DNA from: an uncultured Prevotella sp.
GTDB taxonomy: Bacteria > Bacteroidota > Bacteroidia > Bacteroidales > Bacteroidaceae
Length of the DNA stretch: 64,000 nt
Assembly (NCBI GenBank): GCA_905233245.1
Contig: CAJODK010000001.1
Location: forward strand, 1-64,000
Reading direction: 5' to 3'
Below are positions 52,689-60,795 of this stretch, piece by piece (position 1 is the stretch's first letter; each line of letters opens with the position of its first letter). The position numbers were made by a program, and so were the translations under genes. Under the pieces are notes generated by a model. It was given only the letters and a program-made list of their open reading frames with translations. It searched no databases and had not been told where the DNA came from.

Positions 52689-54689
52689 ATGGCAAGTGCT
52701 AACGCTAATATGCAGGCTGGGGCGCCACAGGGTGGACAGCCTAAGATGCCGAAGTTTAATTTCAGTTGGATATACATTATCATACTGATTACGCTGGGTG
52801 TCATCTACTTTACTGGTGATGGCAAGAACATCGGGCAGGGACCTGCTCGCACAGCATCGTACAGCAGTTTCAAGACATACGTGGACAGGGGCTATGCTTC
52901 ACGCATTGTGGTCAACAAGAGCGAGTCGAAACTGCGCATGTACGTGAAGGGCGAGAATGTGCGTGATGTGTTCCACATGTCACTGAAGCAGACGGGCCCC
53001 AATCCGTATCTGGACATCATGTATGGCAGTGTGGACCAGTTGGAGCAGTTTGTAGAGCAGGAGCGCTCGGAGGGTAAATTCAAGGGCGAACTGGCCTACG
53101 AAGTGAACACCCGCAATGGCATTCTTGATTTCCTTATCTCACTGGCACCAGTGGCATTCTTCATCTTCCTGTGGTTCTTTGTGATGAACCGCATGGGAGG
53201 CGGCAGTGGCAGCGGTGGCGGCGGTTTCGGCATCTTCAGTGTGGGAAGGTCGAAGGCGCAGATGTTTGAGAAAGGCAATACGCTGGGCATCACCTTCAAG
53301 GACGTTGCTGGTCAGGAGGGTGCCAAACAGGAGGTACAGGAGATAGTGGATTTCCTGAAAAATCCGAAGAAATACACCGAACTGGGTGGTAAGATACCTA
53401 AGGGCGCTCTGCTGGTAGGTCCTCCGGGAACTGGTAAGACACTGCTTGCCAAGGCAGTAGCAGGCGAGGCAGAGGTGCCATTCTTCTCAATGTCGGGTTC
53501 AGACTTCGTGGAGATGTTTGTCGGCGTGGGTGCATCCCGCGTGCGCGATACCTTCGCTAAGGCTAAGGAGAAGGCGCCATCTATCATCTTCATAGACGAG
53601 ATAGACGCCATAGGACGTGCTCGCAGCAAGAATCCTGGTATGGGCGGCAATGATGAGCGTGAGAATACGCTGAATGCCCTGCTGACGGAGATGGACGGAT
53701 TTGGCACCAACTCTGGTGTCATCATCCTGGCTGCCACCAACCGTGTGGATATGCTGGATAAGGCGCTGCTGAGAGCTGGTCGTTTCGACCGTCAGATACA
53801 TGTCGATTTACCTGACCTGCCAGAGAGAAAGGCGATATTCCAGGTTCACCTGAAACCTATCAAGGTAGATTCGAGCGTGGATATCGACCTGCTGTCACGT
53901 CAGACACCAGGCTTCTCTGGTGCCGATATCGCCAATGTATGTAACGAGGCTGCTCTGATAGCTGCCCGCCACAACAGCAAGACGGTGGGCAAGCAGGACT
54001 TCCTCGATGCTGTGGACAGAATCATCGGCGGTCTGGAGAAGAAAACCAAGGTGATGACAGAGGAAGAGAAGCGCGCCATAGCTCTGCATGAGGCAGGTCA
54101 CGCTACGATATCGTGGTTCTGTGAGCATGCCAATCCACTGGTGAAGGTGAGCATCGTGCCTCGTGGCCGTGCTCTGGGAGCAGCGTGGTATCTGCCAGAA
54201 GAGAGGCAGTTGACTACCAAGGAACAACTCCTGGACGAGATGTGTTCGCTGATGGGTGGCCGTGCTGCAGAGGAACTTTTCACTGGCCATATCTCAACTG
54301 GTGCGATGAACGACCTGGAGCGCGCTACAAAGATGTCACAGAGTATGATAGCATATTACGGCATGAGCGACAAACTGCCTAATATGTGCTACTATGATAA
54401 TAACGAATATGCCTTCACAAAGCCATATTCTGGAGAGACGGCAAAGATAATCGATGAGGAAGTGCTCAAGATGGTCAACGACCAGTACGAGCGTGCTAAG
54501 CAGATACTCACTGAACACAAGGAAGGGCATAACGCTCTGGCTCTCTTGCTGATACAGCGAGAGGTAATCTTCGCTGACGATGTGGAGAAGATATTTGGCA
54601 AGCGTCAGTGGGCAAGCCGTGCGGAGGAGATTATTAACGAAAACGATAACGCTAACCCTAACCTTAACCCTAACGATAACGATGAATAA
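52689..54689 (+). CDS. ftsH: ATP-dependent zinc metalloprotease FtsH
   Basis: The 666-residue membrane protease degrades unneeded membrane proteins. Two helices (about 22-42 and 145-168), a Gly-rich linker, Walker [13 protein letters not shown], Walker [12 protein letters not shown], second region [11 protein letters not shown] and the zinc motif HEAGH are all present. The last 16 residues ([17 protein letters not shown]) come from a 6-nt DNA repeat. The ATG at 52689 is chosen over an in-frame TTG at 52683. Confidence 0.98.
   Translation: MASANANMQAGAPQGGQPKMPKFNFSWIYIIILITLGVIYFTGDGKNIGQGPARTASYSSFKTYVDRGYASRIVVNKSESKLRMYVKGENVRDVFHMSLKQTGPNPYLDIMYGSVDQLEQFVEQERSEGKFKGELAYEVNTRNGILDFLISLAPVAFFIFLWFFVMNRMGGGSGSGGGGFGIFSVGRSKAQMFEKGNTLGITFKDVAGQEGAKQEVQEIVDFLKNPKKYTELGGKIPKGALLVGPPGTGKTLLAKAVAGEAEVPFFSMSGSDFVEMFVGVGASRVRDTFAKAKEKAPSIIFIDEIDAIGRARSKNPGMGGNDERENTLNALLTEMDGFGTNSGVIILAATNRVDMLDKALLRAGRFDRQIHVDLPDLPERKAIFQVHLKPIKVDSSVDIDLLSRQTPGFSGADIANVCNEAALIAARHNSKTVGKQDFLDAVDRIIGGLEKKTKVMTEEEKRAIALHEAGHATISWFCEHANPLVKVSIVPRGRALGAAWYLPEERQLTTKEQLLDEMCSLMGGRAAEELFTGHISTGAMNDLERATKMSQSMIAYYGMSDKLPNMCYYDNNEYAFTKPYSGETAKIIDEEVLKMVNDQYERAKQILTEHKEGHNALALLLIQREVIFADDVEKIFGKRQWASRAEEIINENDNANPNLNPNDNDE
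54636..54683 (+). repeat. 6-nt tandem repeat at the end of ftsH
   Basis: Eight hexamers of the form AAC[GC][ACG][AT]-like run in series, encoding N-x dipeptides at the FtsH C-terminus. The last unit meets the cdsA ATG at 54682. AACCCT units look telomere-like by chance only. Confidence 0.85.
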
Positions 54690-55548
54690 CTTTATAGTAA
54701 GAACGATAACGGGTGTGCTCTTTGTAGCCGCCGTGATAGTGTGTTTCCTGCGCCCAACGGCGATGATTGCATTCTTTGCCTTGGTGACAGGACTGTCGAT
54801 ATGGGAGTTTACAGGACTGGTGAACGAGCGTGACAATGAGGTGACGGTCAATCGCTTTATCTGTACTGCTGCAGGTGTGTTCTTTTTCCTCGCAGTAGCA
54901 GGATTCTGTGGTGAACTGACTCCTTCGTCAGTCTTTATCCCTTATCTGCTGACGGTGATGTATATGTTCTGTGCGGGTCTTTTCACCCGCAATGCCGATC
55001 CTGTCAATGACTGGGCTTACTCCATGATGTCACAGATGTACATCGCTTTGCCGCTGAGTTGCATCAATGTGCTGGCATTCCGTGCTTCTCTGGAGGGTGT
55101 GACCTACAATTTTCTCTTGCCACTGAGCATCTTCGTATTCCTTTGGATGAACGACACAGGTGCTTACTGCACGGGGTCGTTGCTGGGCAAGCACAAACTC
55201 TTCCCACGCGTCAGCCCAGGTAAATCATGGGAAGGCAGTATCGGTGGTGCCATTATCGTGGTATTGGTATCTCTCGCTCTCTCATGGGTGGATAGCAATC
55301 ACGTGCTGGAGTCTCTGGGTGCTACGGAGACAGGTCTCTCGCAGATGGAGTGGGTAGGACTTGGCCTCGTAGTAGTGGTTTTCGGCACTCTGGGCGACCT
55401 GGTAGAGTCACTCTTCAAGCGCACTTTGGGCATAAAAGATAGCGGCCACATACTCCCCGGTCACGGAGGTATGTTAGACCGCTTTGATTCTTCTCTTATG
55501 GCGATTCCGGCGTCAGTGATTTATCTCTACACTCTGACGGCAGTATAG
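54682..55548 (+). CDS. cdsA: phosphatidate cytidylyltransferase
   Basis: The ATG at 54682, overlapping ftsH by 8 nt, gives 288 residues with about eight helices. The enzyme makes CDP-diacylglycerol for phospholipids. The signature GDLVESLFKRTLGIKDSGHILPGHGGMLDRFDS is complete near the C-terminus. The longer frame from 54580 lies inside ftsH and is rejected. Confidence 0.95.
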   Translation: MNNFIVRTITGVLFVAAVIVCFLRPTAMIAFFALVTGLSIWEFTGLVNERDNEVTVNRFICTAAGVFFFLAVAGFCGELTPSSVFIPYLLTVMYMFCAGLFTRNADPVNDWAYSMMSQMYIALPLSCINVLAFRASLEGVTYNFLLPLSIFVFLWMNDTGAYCTGSLLGKHKLFPRVSPGKSWEGSIGGAIIVVLVSLALSWVDSNHVLESLGATETGLSQMEWVGLGLVVVVFGTLGDLVESLFKRTLGIKDSGHILPGHGGMLDRFDSSLMAIPASVIYLYTLTAV

Positions 55549-55552
55549 GGAA

Positions 55553-57211
55553 TTACTTATAGAGGAATCGCTTGATAGACTTCTTTGGAGTCTTGGCAAA
55601 CTCCTCATCATGTATCTCGAAGTATGCCACCTTGCAGTATGCAGGTTGGTTCTGATTGAGTTGCTCGAGATTCAGTTTCATCTGTGTCTCCACGTCATCG
55701 CTGCTCATATTGTTTGCAGTGCATGCGTCGAGGTCTGGATGAACCAGTGCCACAAGCTTTTGGTCACGCTGTACTACGATACTCTCCATTACGAATGGCA
55801 GAGAGTTGAGTGCATCCTCTATCTCCTCTGGGAAGATATTCTGTCCGGAAGGTCCGAGGAGCATGTTCTTAGAACGGCCTTTGATGAAGAGGTTGCCCTT
55901 CTTGTCCATGATGCCGAGGTCACCAGTGTGGTACCAGCCCTCCTTATCTAGAGTCTCTGCTGTCACCTCATCATTCTTGTAGTATCCGAGCATGACATTC
56001 ATACCGCGAGCGAGTATCTCGCCAGGTTCAGTCTGTGGGTGCTTGGAGTCCACTTTCACCTCCATATGAACCACTGCCTTGCCACATGAGCCAGCCTTGT
56101 GCTCATGCCAGTCAGCATAGGTGATGATAGGAGCACACTCCGTAGCTCCGTAGCCTACGGTGATAGGGAACTTGATATCCTTGAGGAACTGTTCCACCTC
56201 CTGATTGAGGGCAGCACCGCCCACGATGATTTCGTAGAGACGTCCGCCGAATGCCTCATATACCTGGTCGTGAATCTTCTTCTTTATCTTGTCACCCACG
56301 ATAGGTGTCTTCATAAGCATCTTGATAGCAGGAGTGAGTTTAGGGAACACCTTCTTGCGAATAATCTTCTCGATAACCAACGGAACGGCAATGATAATGA
56401 TAGGCTTAATGTCCGTAAATGCCTGTGCCACTACAGCAGGAGAAGGTATGCGGGTGAGGTAGTAGATATGACAGCCAGTCATAAACTCCTTGATAAACTC
56501 AAATGCCATACCGTACATGTGAGCCATAGGGAGAATGGAGATGGTATTGTCACCTGGATGCAACTGCGTGTCGAGTACTATGCCTGCGAAATCGAGGTTG
56601 GACCACATAGCACGATAAGGAATCATCACGCCCTTAGAGAATCCGGTGGTGCCGGAGGTGTAGTTGATGATACACAATTGCTCGGGAGATTCTTCCTTGT
56701 AATAGTCAACAAACTCCTTACGGAAATACTTGGGGTATTTCTTGCCAAAGAACTCATTGAGGTGCTCACGGGCATAGGTGAGTTTGTCGGTGCGTGATAT
56801 CATGAGCGAGTAGTCAGGAATATTGATGATACCCTCGAGCTCAGGCATCTTGGCAGGGTCTATCTGCTTAGCCACTACATCACCGACGAAGAGCAGACGC
56901 GCCTCAGAGTGATTGACGATATGATGAATCTGGTCTGCGGTAAACTCGTGCAGTATTGGTACTGCAACTGCACCATAGGTGAGGGTAGCGAGGAATGCCA
57001 CCGCCCAGTTGCTCATATTGCGTCCGCAGAGGGCTATCTTGTCACCCTTCTCCACACCGCTATTTTCAAAAAGAATGTGTAGTTTCTCAATCTTGCGTGC
57101 TACATCCTGATACTGCAAAGTTGCGCCTTTGTAGTCAGTGAGAGCGTCCAGATTCCAATAATTCTTAATTGCTTGTTCTATGCAAGCATTAAAACTGGGT
57201 ATTTGTTCCAT
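55553..57211 (-). CDS. long-chain acyl-CoA synthetase (AMP-binding)
   Basis: The ATG at 57211 (MEQIPSFNACIEQAIKNYW) gives 552 residues. Motifs: INYTSGTTGFSKGVMIPYRAM for ATP, VGYGATECAPIITY, and WYHTGDLGIMDKKGNLFIKGRSKNMLLGPSG. It activates fatty acids as acyl-AMP and acyl-CoA. The longer frame to 57646 runs antisense to ftsY and is rejected. A full promoter and a palindrome lie upstream. Confidence 0.92.
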   Translation of the reverse strand: MEQIPSFNACIEQAIKNYWNLDALTDYKGATLQYQDVARKIEKLHILFENSGVEKGDKIALCGRNMSNWAVAFLATLTYGAVAVPILHEFTADQIHHIVNHSEARLLFVGDVVAKQIDPAKMPELEGIINIPDYSLMISRTDKLTYAREHLNEFFGKKYPKYFRKEFVDYYKEESPEQLCIINYTSGTTGFSKGVMIPYRAMWSNLDFAGIVLDTQLHPGDNTISILPMAHMYGMAFEFIKEFMTGCHIYYLTRIPSPAVVAQAFTDIKPIIIIAVPLVIEKIIRKKVFPKLTPAIKMLMKTPIVGDKIKKKIHDQVYEAFGGRLYEIIVGGAALNQEVEQFLKDIKFPITVGYGATECAPIITYADWHEHKAGSCGKAVVHMEVKVDSKHPQTEPGEILARGMNVMLGYYKNDEVTAETLDKEGWYHTGDLGIMDKKGNLFIKGRSKNMLLGPSGQNIFPEEIEDALNSLPFVMESIVVQRDQKLVALVHPDLDACTANNMSSDDVETQMKLNLEQLNQNQPAYCKVAYFEIHDEEFAKTPKKSIKRFLYK

Positions 57212-57218
57212 TTTGTTA

Positions 57219-57273
57219 TGCACAAATTTTCTAATTTTGTGCAAAGGTAATGCTTTTTTGCACACTAGCCAAA
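57219..57273 (-). promoter_or_regulatory. promoter and TGCACAAA palindrome of the acyl-CoA synthetase gene
   Basis: On the minus strand TTTG (57273-57270) and TACCTTTG (57249-57242) are 20 nt apart. The 25-bp inverted repeat TGCACAAA...TTTGTGCA at 57219-57243 starts at the -7 box and covers the transcription start. A second, looser pair (TTGCACA/TGTGCAA) lies just upstream between the two divergent promoters. This is the form of a repressor site; a fatty-acid-responsive regulator would fit but is inference. Confidence 0.65.
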
Positions 57274-57312
57274 TAAAATGTGCAATTTTTTTATTAAATG
57301 GATATTTTTTAG

Positions 57313-57320
57313 TACCTTTG
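57313..57320 (+). promoter_or_regulatory. ftsY: -7 element of ftsY
   Basis: TACCTTTG followed by CATGC lies 24 nt before the ftsY ATG at 57345. No clear -33 TTTG is present. Confidence 0.6.
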
Positions 57321-57344
57321 CATGCAAATAATAAAAATATAGGT

Positions 57345-58292
57345 ATGGGATTTTTCGGATTTTTCAATAAAGATAAGAAAGAGACTCTGGACAAGGGCCT
57401 TGAAAAAACGAAACAGAGTGTGTTTGAGAAACTCACTCGTGCCGTAGCAGGTAAGGACAAGGTAGATGATGAAGTACTGGACGATTTGGAGGAAGTACTG
57501 GTGACCAGCGACGTGGGTGTTGACACCACGCTGAAGATTATCAAGAGGATTGAGCAACGCGTGGCTCGTGACAAGTACGTCTCTACATCGGAACTCAACG
57601 AGATACTGAGAGAAGAGATAACAGCCCTGCTTGAGGAATATGACAATGATAATGGGAACGTTAACGGGAACGGGAATGACCCTTACGTTATCCTCGTTGT
57701 TGGCGTAAACGGCGTAGGCAAGACGACGACAATAGGAAAACTGGCGTACCAGTTTAAGCAGCAGGGCAAGAAGGTGTATCTCGGTGCTGCTGATACATTC
57801 CGTGCTGCAGCCGTGGAACAGATAGTGATATGGGGCGAGAGAGTCGGTGTGCCGGTAATAAAACAGCAGATGGGCAGTGACCCTGCCAGCGTAGCTTTCG
57901 ACACGCTGTCATCAGCCAAAGCCAATGATGCTGACGTAGTGATAATAGATACGGCAGGCCGACTGCACAATAAGGTGAACCTGATGAACGAACTGAAGAA
58001 AATCAAGGACGTGATGAAGAAGGTGATACCTGATGCTCCTCATGAAGTCCTGCTGGTGCTCGACGGCTCGACAGGACAGAACGCCTTTGAACAGGCTAAG
58101 CAGTTTGCTTCAGTGACTCAGATTACCAGTCTTGCCATTACCAAACTTGACGGCACGGCAAAGGGTGGCGTGGTGATAGGCATATCCGACCAACTGCAGG
58201 TGCCAGTGAAGTATATCGGTCTGGGAGAGGGAATGGAAGACCTTCAGGAGTTTAATCGCAGGGAATTTGTGGACTCACTCTTTAAGAATTGA
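57345..58292 (+). CDS. ftsY: signal recognition particle receptor FtsY
   Basis: The ATG at 57345 gives 315 residues. It is the SRP receptor GTPase that docks ribosomes at the membrane. N domain, then G motifs VGVNGVGKTTTIGKLA, DTFRAAAVEQ, DTAGRLHNK and TKLDGTAKGG. It has almost no A domain. A 6-nt DNA repeat (57642-57677) makes an N-rich linker between N and G domains. The reading frame upstream lies in the promoter region. Confidence 0.97.
   Translation: MGFFGFFNKDKKETLDKGLEKTKQSVFEKLTRAVAGKDKVDDEVLDDLEEVLVTSDVGVDTTLKIIKRIEQRVARDKYVSTSELNEILREEITALLEEYDNDNGNVNGNGNDPYVILVVGVNGVGKTTTIGKLAYQFKQQGKKVYLGAADTFRAAAVEQIVIWGERVGVPVIKQQMGSDPASVAFDTLSSAKANDADVVIIDTAGRLHNKVNLMNELKKIKDVMKKVIPDAPHEVLLVLDGSTGQNAFEQAKQFASVTQITSLAITKLDGTAKGGVVIGISDQLQVPVKYIGLGEGMEDLQEFNRREFVDSLFKN
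57642..57677 (+). repeat. 6-nt tandem repeat in ftsY
   Basis: Six hexamers (GACAAT, GATAAT, GGGAAC, GTTAAC, GGGAAC, GGGAAT) encode D-N and G-N dipeptides between the N and G domains. Confidence 0.8.
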
Positions 58293-59587
58293 AGTTAGGT
58301 CGCATTGACATAGTGACACTGGGATGCTCGAAGAATCTCGTTGACAGCGAGAGGCTTCAGGAGATGTTGTGGCAGAAGGGCTACGACTGTTACGTTGATG
58401 CCGGAGAGGTGGAAGGCGAAATAGTCGTTGTGAATACCTGCGGATTCATCGGTGACGCTAAGGAGGAGAGCATCAATACGATATTGCAGTTTGCTGAGGC
58501 AAAGAAAGATGGGCAGATAAAGACCCTGTACGTGATGGGATGTCTGTCAGAGCGCTATCTTACGGAATTGGAATCTGAGATACCCGAGGTGGACAGGTAT
58601 TATGGGAAGTTTGACTGGAAGGCATTGGCAGAGAACCTAAACGACCAAACCACTAAACCACTAAACGACCAAACGACCAAACCACTAAACCACTACAAAT
58701 ACATAAAAATCTCCGAAGGTTGCGACCGCCACTGCGCCTACTGTGCCATACCAATGATGACGGGTAGGCACAAGAGCCGTCCGATAGAGGAGATTCTGGA
58801 CGAGGTAAGGCGGTTGATAGCAAGGGGTGTAAAGGAATTTCAGATAATAGCCCAGGAACTGACCTACTACGGCATTGACCTCTACGGAGAGCGCAAGATA
58901 GCCCAACTCATCTCTGAGATGGCTGATATAGAGGGCGTGGAATGGATAAGACTGCACTACGCTTATCCTAACCAATTCCCGATGGAACTCCTCGCTGTGA
59001 TGAGAGAGAAGTCCAACGTATGTAAGTATCTGGACATAGCCCTGCAGCATATCTCGACGTCGGTGCTGGACCGAATGCGTAGAAATACGACTAAGGAAGA
59101 GGTGATGGAACTGGTGAAACGACTGAGGGAAGAAGTGCCGGGCATCACGCTGAGAACCACGCTGATGGTTGGTTATCCTGGGGAGACCGAAGAAGAATTC
59201 CAAGAACTTGTAGAGTTTACCAAGTGGGCACGTTTCGAGCGCATGGGAGCCTTCGCCTACTCTGAGGAAGACGGTACCTACAGTGCAGAGCACTACGAGG
59301 ATGATGTGCCAGAAGAAGTAAAACAGCAGCGACTCGACAAACTCATGAGAGTGCAGCAGCGCATCTCCGCTGAGATAATGGAAGAGCAGGTAGGCAAGAC
59401 ATTCAAGACCATCATAGACAGAACGGAGGGAGACTGGTACGTAGGTCGCACCGAATACTCTTCGCCCGACATTGACCCAGAGGTCTTGATAAAGAATGAT
59501 GGCAATCTGAAGATAGGTGAGTTCTATGATGTGGAAATCACTAGTGCAGAAGAATTTGATTTATACGGAATCATTAAAACAAAATAA
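58289..59587 (+). CDS. rimO: ribosomal protein uS12 methylthiotransferase RimO
   Basis: The start is a TTG overlapping the ftsY stop (TTGA), giving 432 residues. Radical SAM methylthiotransferase with three N-terminal cysteines (VTLGCSKN, VVNTCGF, VMGCLSE), the SAM cluster CDRHCAYC and a TRAM end. It modifies Asp of ribosomal protein S12. An 8-nt repeat at 58639-58694 encodes NDQTTKPL twice between the two domains. Confidence 0.95.
   Translation: MKLGRIDIVTLGCSKNLVDSERLQEMLWQKGYDCYVDAGEVEGEIVVVNTCGFIGDAKEESINTILQFAEAKKDGQIKTLYVMGCLSERYLTELESEIPEVDRYYGKFDWKALAENLNDQTTKPLNDQTTKPLNHYKYIKISEGCDRHCAYCAIPMMTGRHKSRPIEEILDEVRRLIARGVKEFQIIAQELTYYGIDLYGERKIAQLISEMADIEGVEWIRLHYAYPNQFPMELLAVMREKSNVCKYLDIALQHISTSVLDRMRRNTTKEEVMELVKRLREEVPGITLRTTLMVGYPGETEEEFQELVEFTKWARFERMGAFAYSEEDGTYSAEHYEDDVPEEVKQQRLDKLMRVQQRISAEIMEEQVGKTFKTIIDRTEGDWYVGRTEYSSPDIDPEVLIKNDGNLKIGEFYDVEITSAEEFDLYGIIKTK
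58639..58694 (+). repeat. 8-nt tandem repeat in rimO
   Basis: Seven octamers of AAACGACC or AAACCACT occur in series. Three octamers make one 8-residue protein repeat, so the frame stays open in the linker before the radical SAM domain. Confidence 0.85.
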
Positions 59588-59589
59588 CG

Positions 59590-59862
59590 ATGAACAACAA
59601 GGAATTTATAGCCGCTCTATCACAGAAGGTTGGGCTTACAACAAGTGAGACACAGAACGCAGTGCGTACATCCGTCAACAGCATTATAGAAATGCTCTGT
59701 GATGACAAGAGTGTGACATTGTCAGGTCTGGGAAGCTTTGACGTAAAGAAACGCCTCGAACGCGTCATCGTCAATCCATCCTCTGGTCAGAAGATGCTTG
59801 TGCCACCGAAACTCGTAGTGAACTTCAAACCGATGGCATCTCTCAAAGAAAAAGTAAAATAA
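59590..59862 (+). CDS. HU-family DNA-binding protein
   Basis: The 90-residue protein has the HU form: helix pair with SQKVGLTTSETQNAV, LSGLGSFDVKKR and the beta-arm with NPSSGQKMLVPPKLVVNFKP. It bends DNA. It starts 2 nt after rimO and lies 20 nt before the HU fusion gene. Confidence 0.93.
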   Translation: MNNKEFIAALSQKVGLTTSETQNAVRTSVNSIIEMLCDDKSVTLSGLGSFDVKKRLERVIVNPSSGQKMLVPPKLVVNFKPMASLKEKVK

Positions 59863-59882
59863 TAAGGAAAAGGATATAGACT

Positions 59883-60794
59883 ATGGCTACAATAAAAGAT
59901 ATAGCAAGAGCTCTCGTGGAGAGGCATAAGATGAAGGTCGGAGCATCTGAAGAGTTCCTCCAGAAACTCGTAGAGGTCATCAACGAAGGTCTGATGCAGG
60001 ACCGTGTTGTAAAGATTAAGGGATTTGGCACCTTCAAACTGCAAGAGGTTAAGGAGCGCAAGTCTGTCAATGTCAATACTGGAGAAAGCGTAATAATAGC
60101 AGCTCACGATAAGGTGACTTTCACACCGGATAATGTGATGCGCGATATTGTCAACAAACCATTTGCACACTTCGAGACGGTGATAGTGGATGGAGTTCCA
60201 GAGGAGAAACCTGCAAAGGTAGAGGAGAAACCCGAAAAGGCTGAAGAACCAGCCAAGGTCGAAGAGCCTGTAAAGGTTGCAGAACCAGTGAAACCAGAAA
60301 CTCCGGAAACTTCTGAAACTCCTGACACTCTCGACGAACCCGAACACCACTACGTAAGAAACATCCTGCTGGGAGTGTTGCTTGCAGCTATCTGCTTCGG
60401 TCTGGGTTTCTTTGCCAAGAATGGATTCACGACAGCACCGAAGGAAGAACCTACAACACCGGCAAAACCAACGGTGGTGGATACCATCAAGGCAGACACT
60501 GTGGCAAAGCCAGCTCCTGTCGCTCCGGTCGAGAATGAGACTGCTGAGGTGGATGAATACGAACAGTATAACAAAGACCCTCGTGTGAAGTACGGTGCAT
60601 ACAAGATTGTAGGTTTGGATCAGGAGGTGACAGTACAGCAAGGCCAGACGCTGAAGGGCATCTCCAAGGCATATCTGGGTCCAGACATGGAGTGCTACGT
60701 AGAAGCCTTCAATGCTAATATAAAGGAAGTGCAGAAAGGCGATAAGGTACGCATTCCAAGATTGGAACTGAAGAAAAAGAAGAGAAAAGAATAG
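59883..60794 (+). CDS. HU domain fused to a membrane helix and a LysM-like domain
   Basis: Residues 1-95 are a full HU/IHF-type domain (VVKIKGFGTFKLQEV, VNVNTGESVIIAAHDKVTFTP). An acidic P-E-K-rich linker (107-155), a single strong helix (about 160-178, NILLGVLLAAICFGLGFFA) and another linker lead to a LysM-like end (about 245-295, VQQGQTLKGISKAYLG, VQKGDKVRIP). The layout implies DNA binding inside and peptidoglycan binding outside. Related HU-SPOR fusions are known in Bacteroidetes. It is followed 1 nt later by lon. Confidence 0.85.
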   Translation: MATIKDIARALVERHKMKVGASEEFLQKLVEVINEGLMQDRVVKIKGFGTFKLQEVKERKSVNVNTGESVIIAAHDKVTFTPDNVMRDIVNKPFAHFETVIVDGVPEEKPAKVEEKPEKAEEPAKVEEPVKVAEPVKPETPETSETPDTLDEPEHHYVRNILLGVLLAAICFGLGFFAKNGFTTAPKEEPTTPAKPTVVDTIKADTVAKPAPVAPVENETAEVDEYEQYNKDPRVKYGAYKIVGLDQEVTVQQGQTLKGISKAYLGPDMECYVEAFNANIKEVQKGDKVRIPRLELKKKKRKE

Positions 60795-60795
60795 A

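Noticed and set aside
54636..54683. Telomere-like CCCTAA repeats
   Set aside because: They are part of a degenerate hexamer run coding the FtsH tail in mid-chromosome context; no replicon end is near.
57212..57646. N-terminal extension of the acyl-CoA synthetase frame
   Set aside because: It runs antisense to ftsY and through both promoters; the family start is MEQIPSF at 57211.
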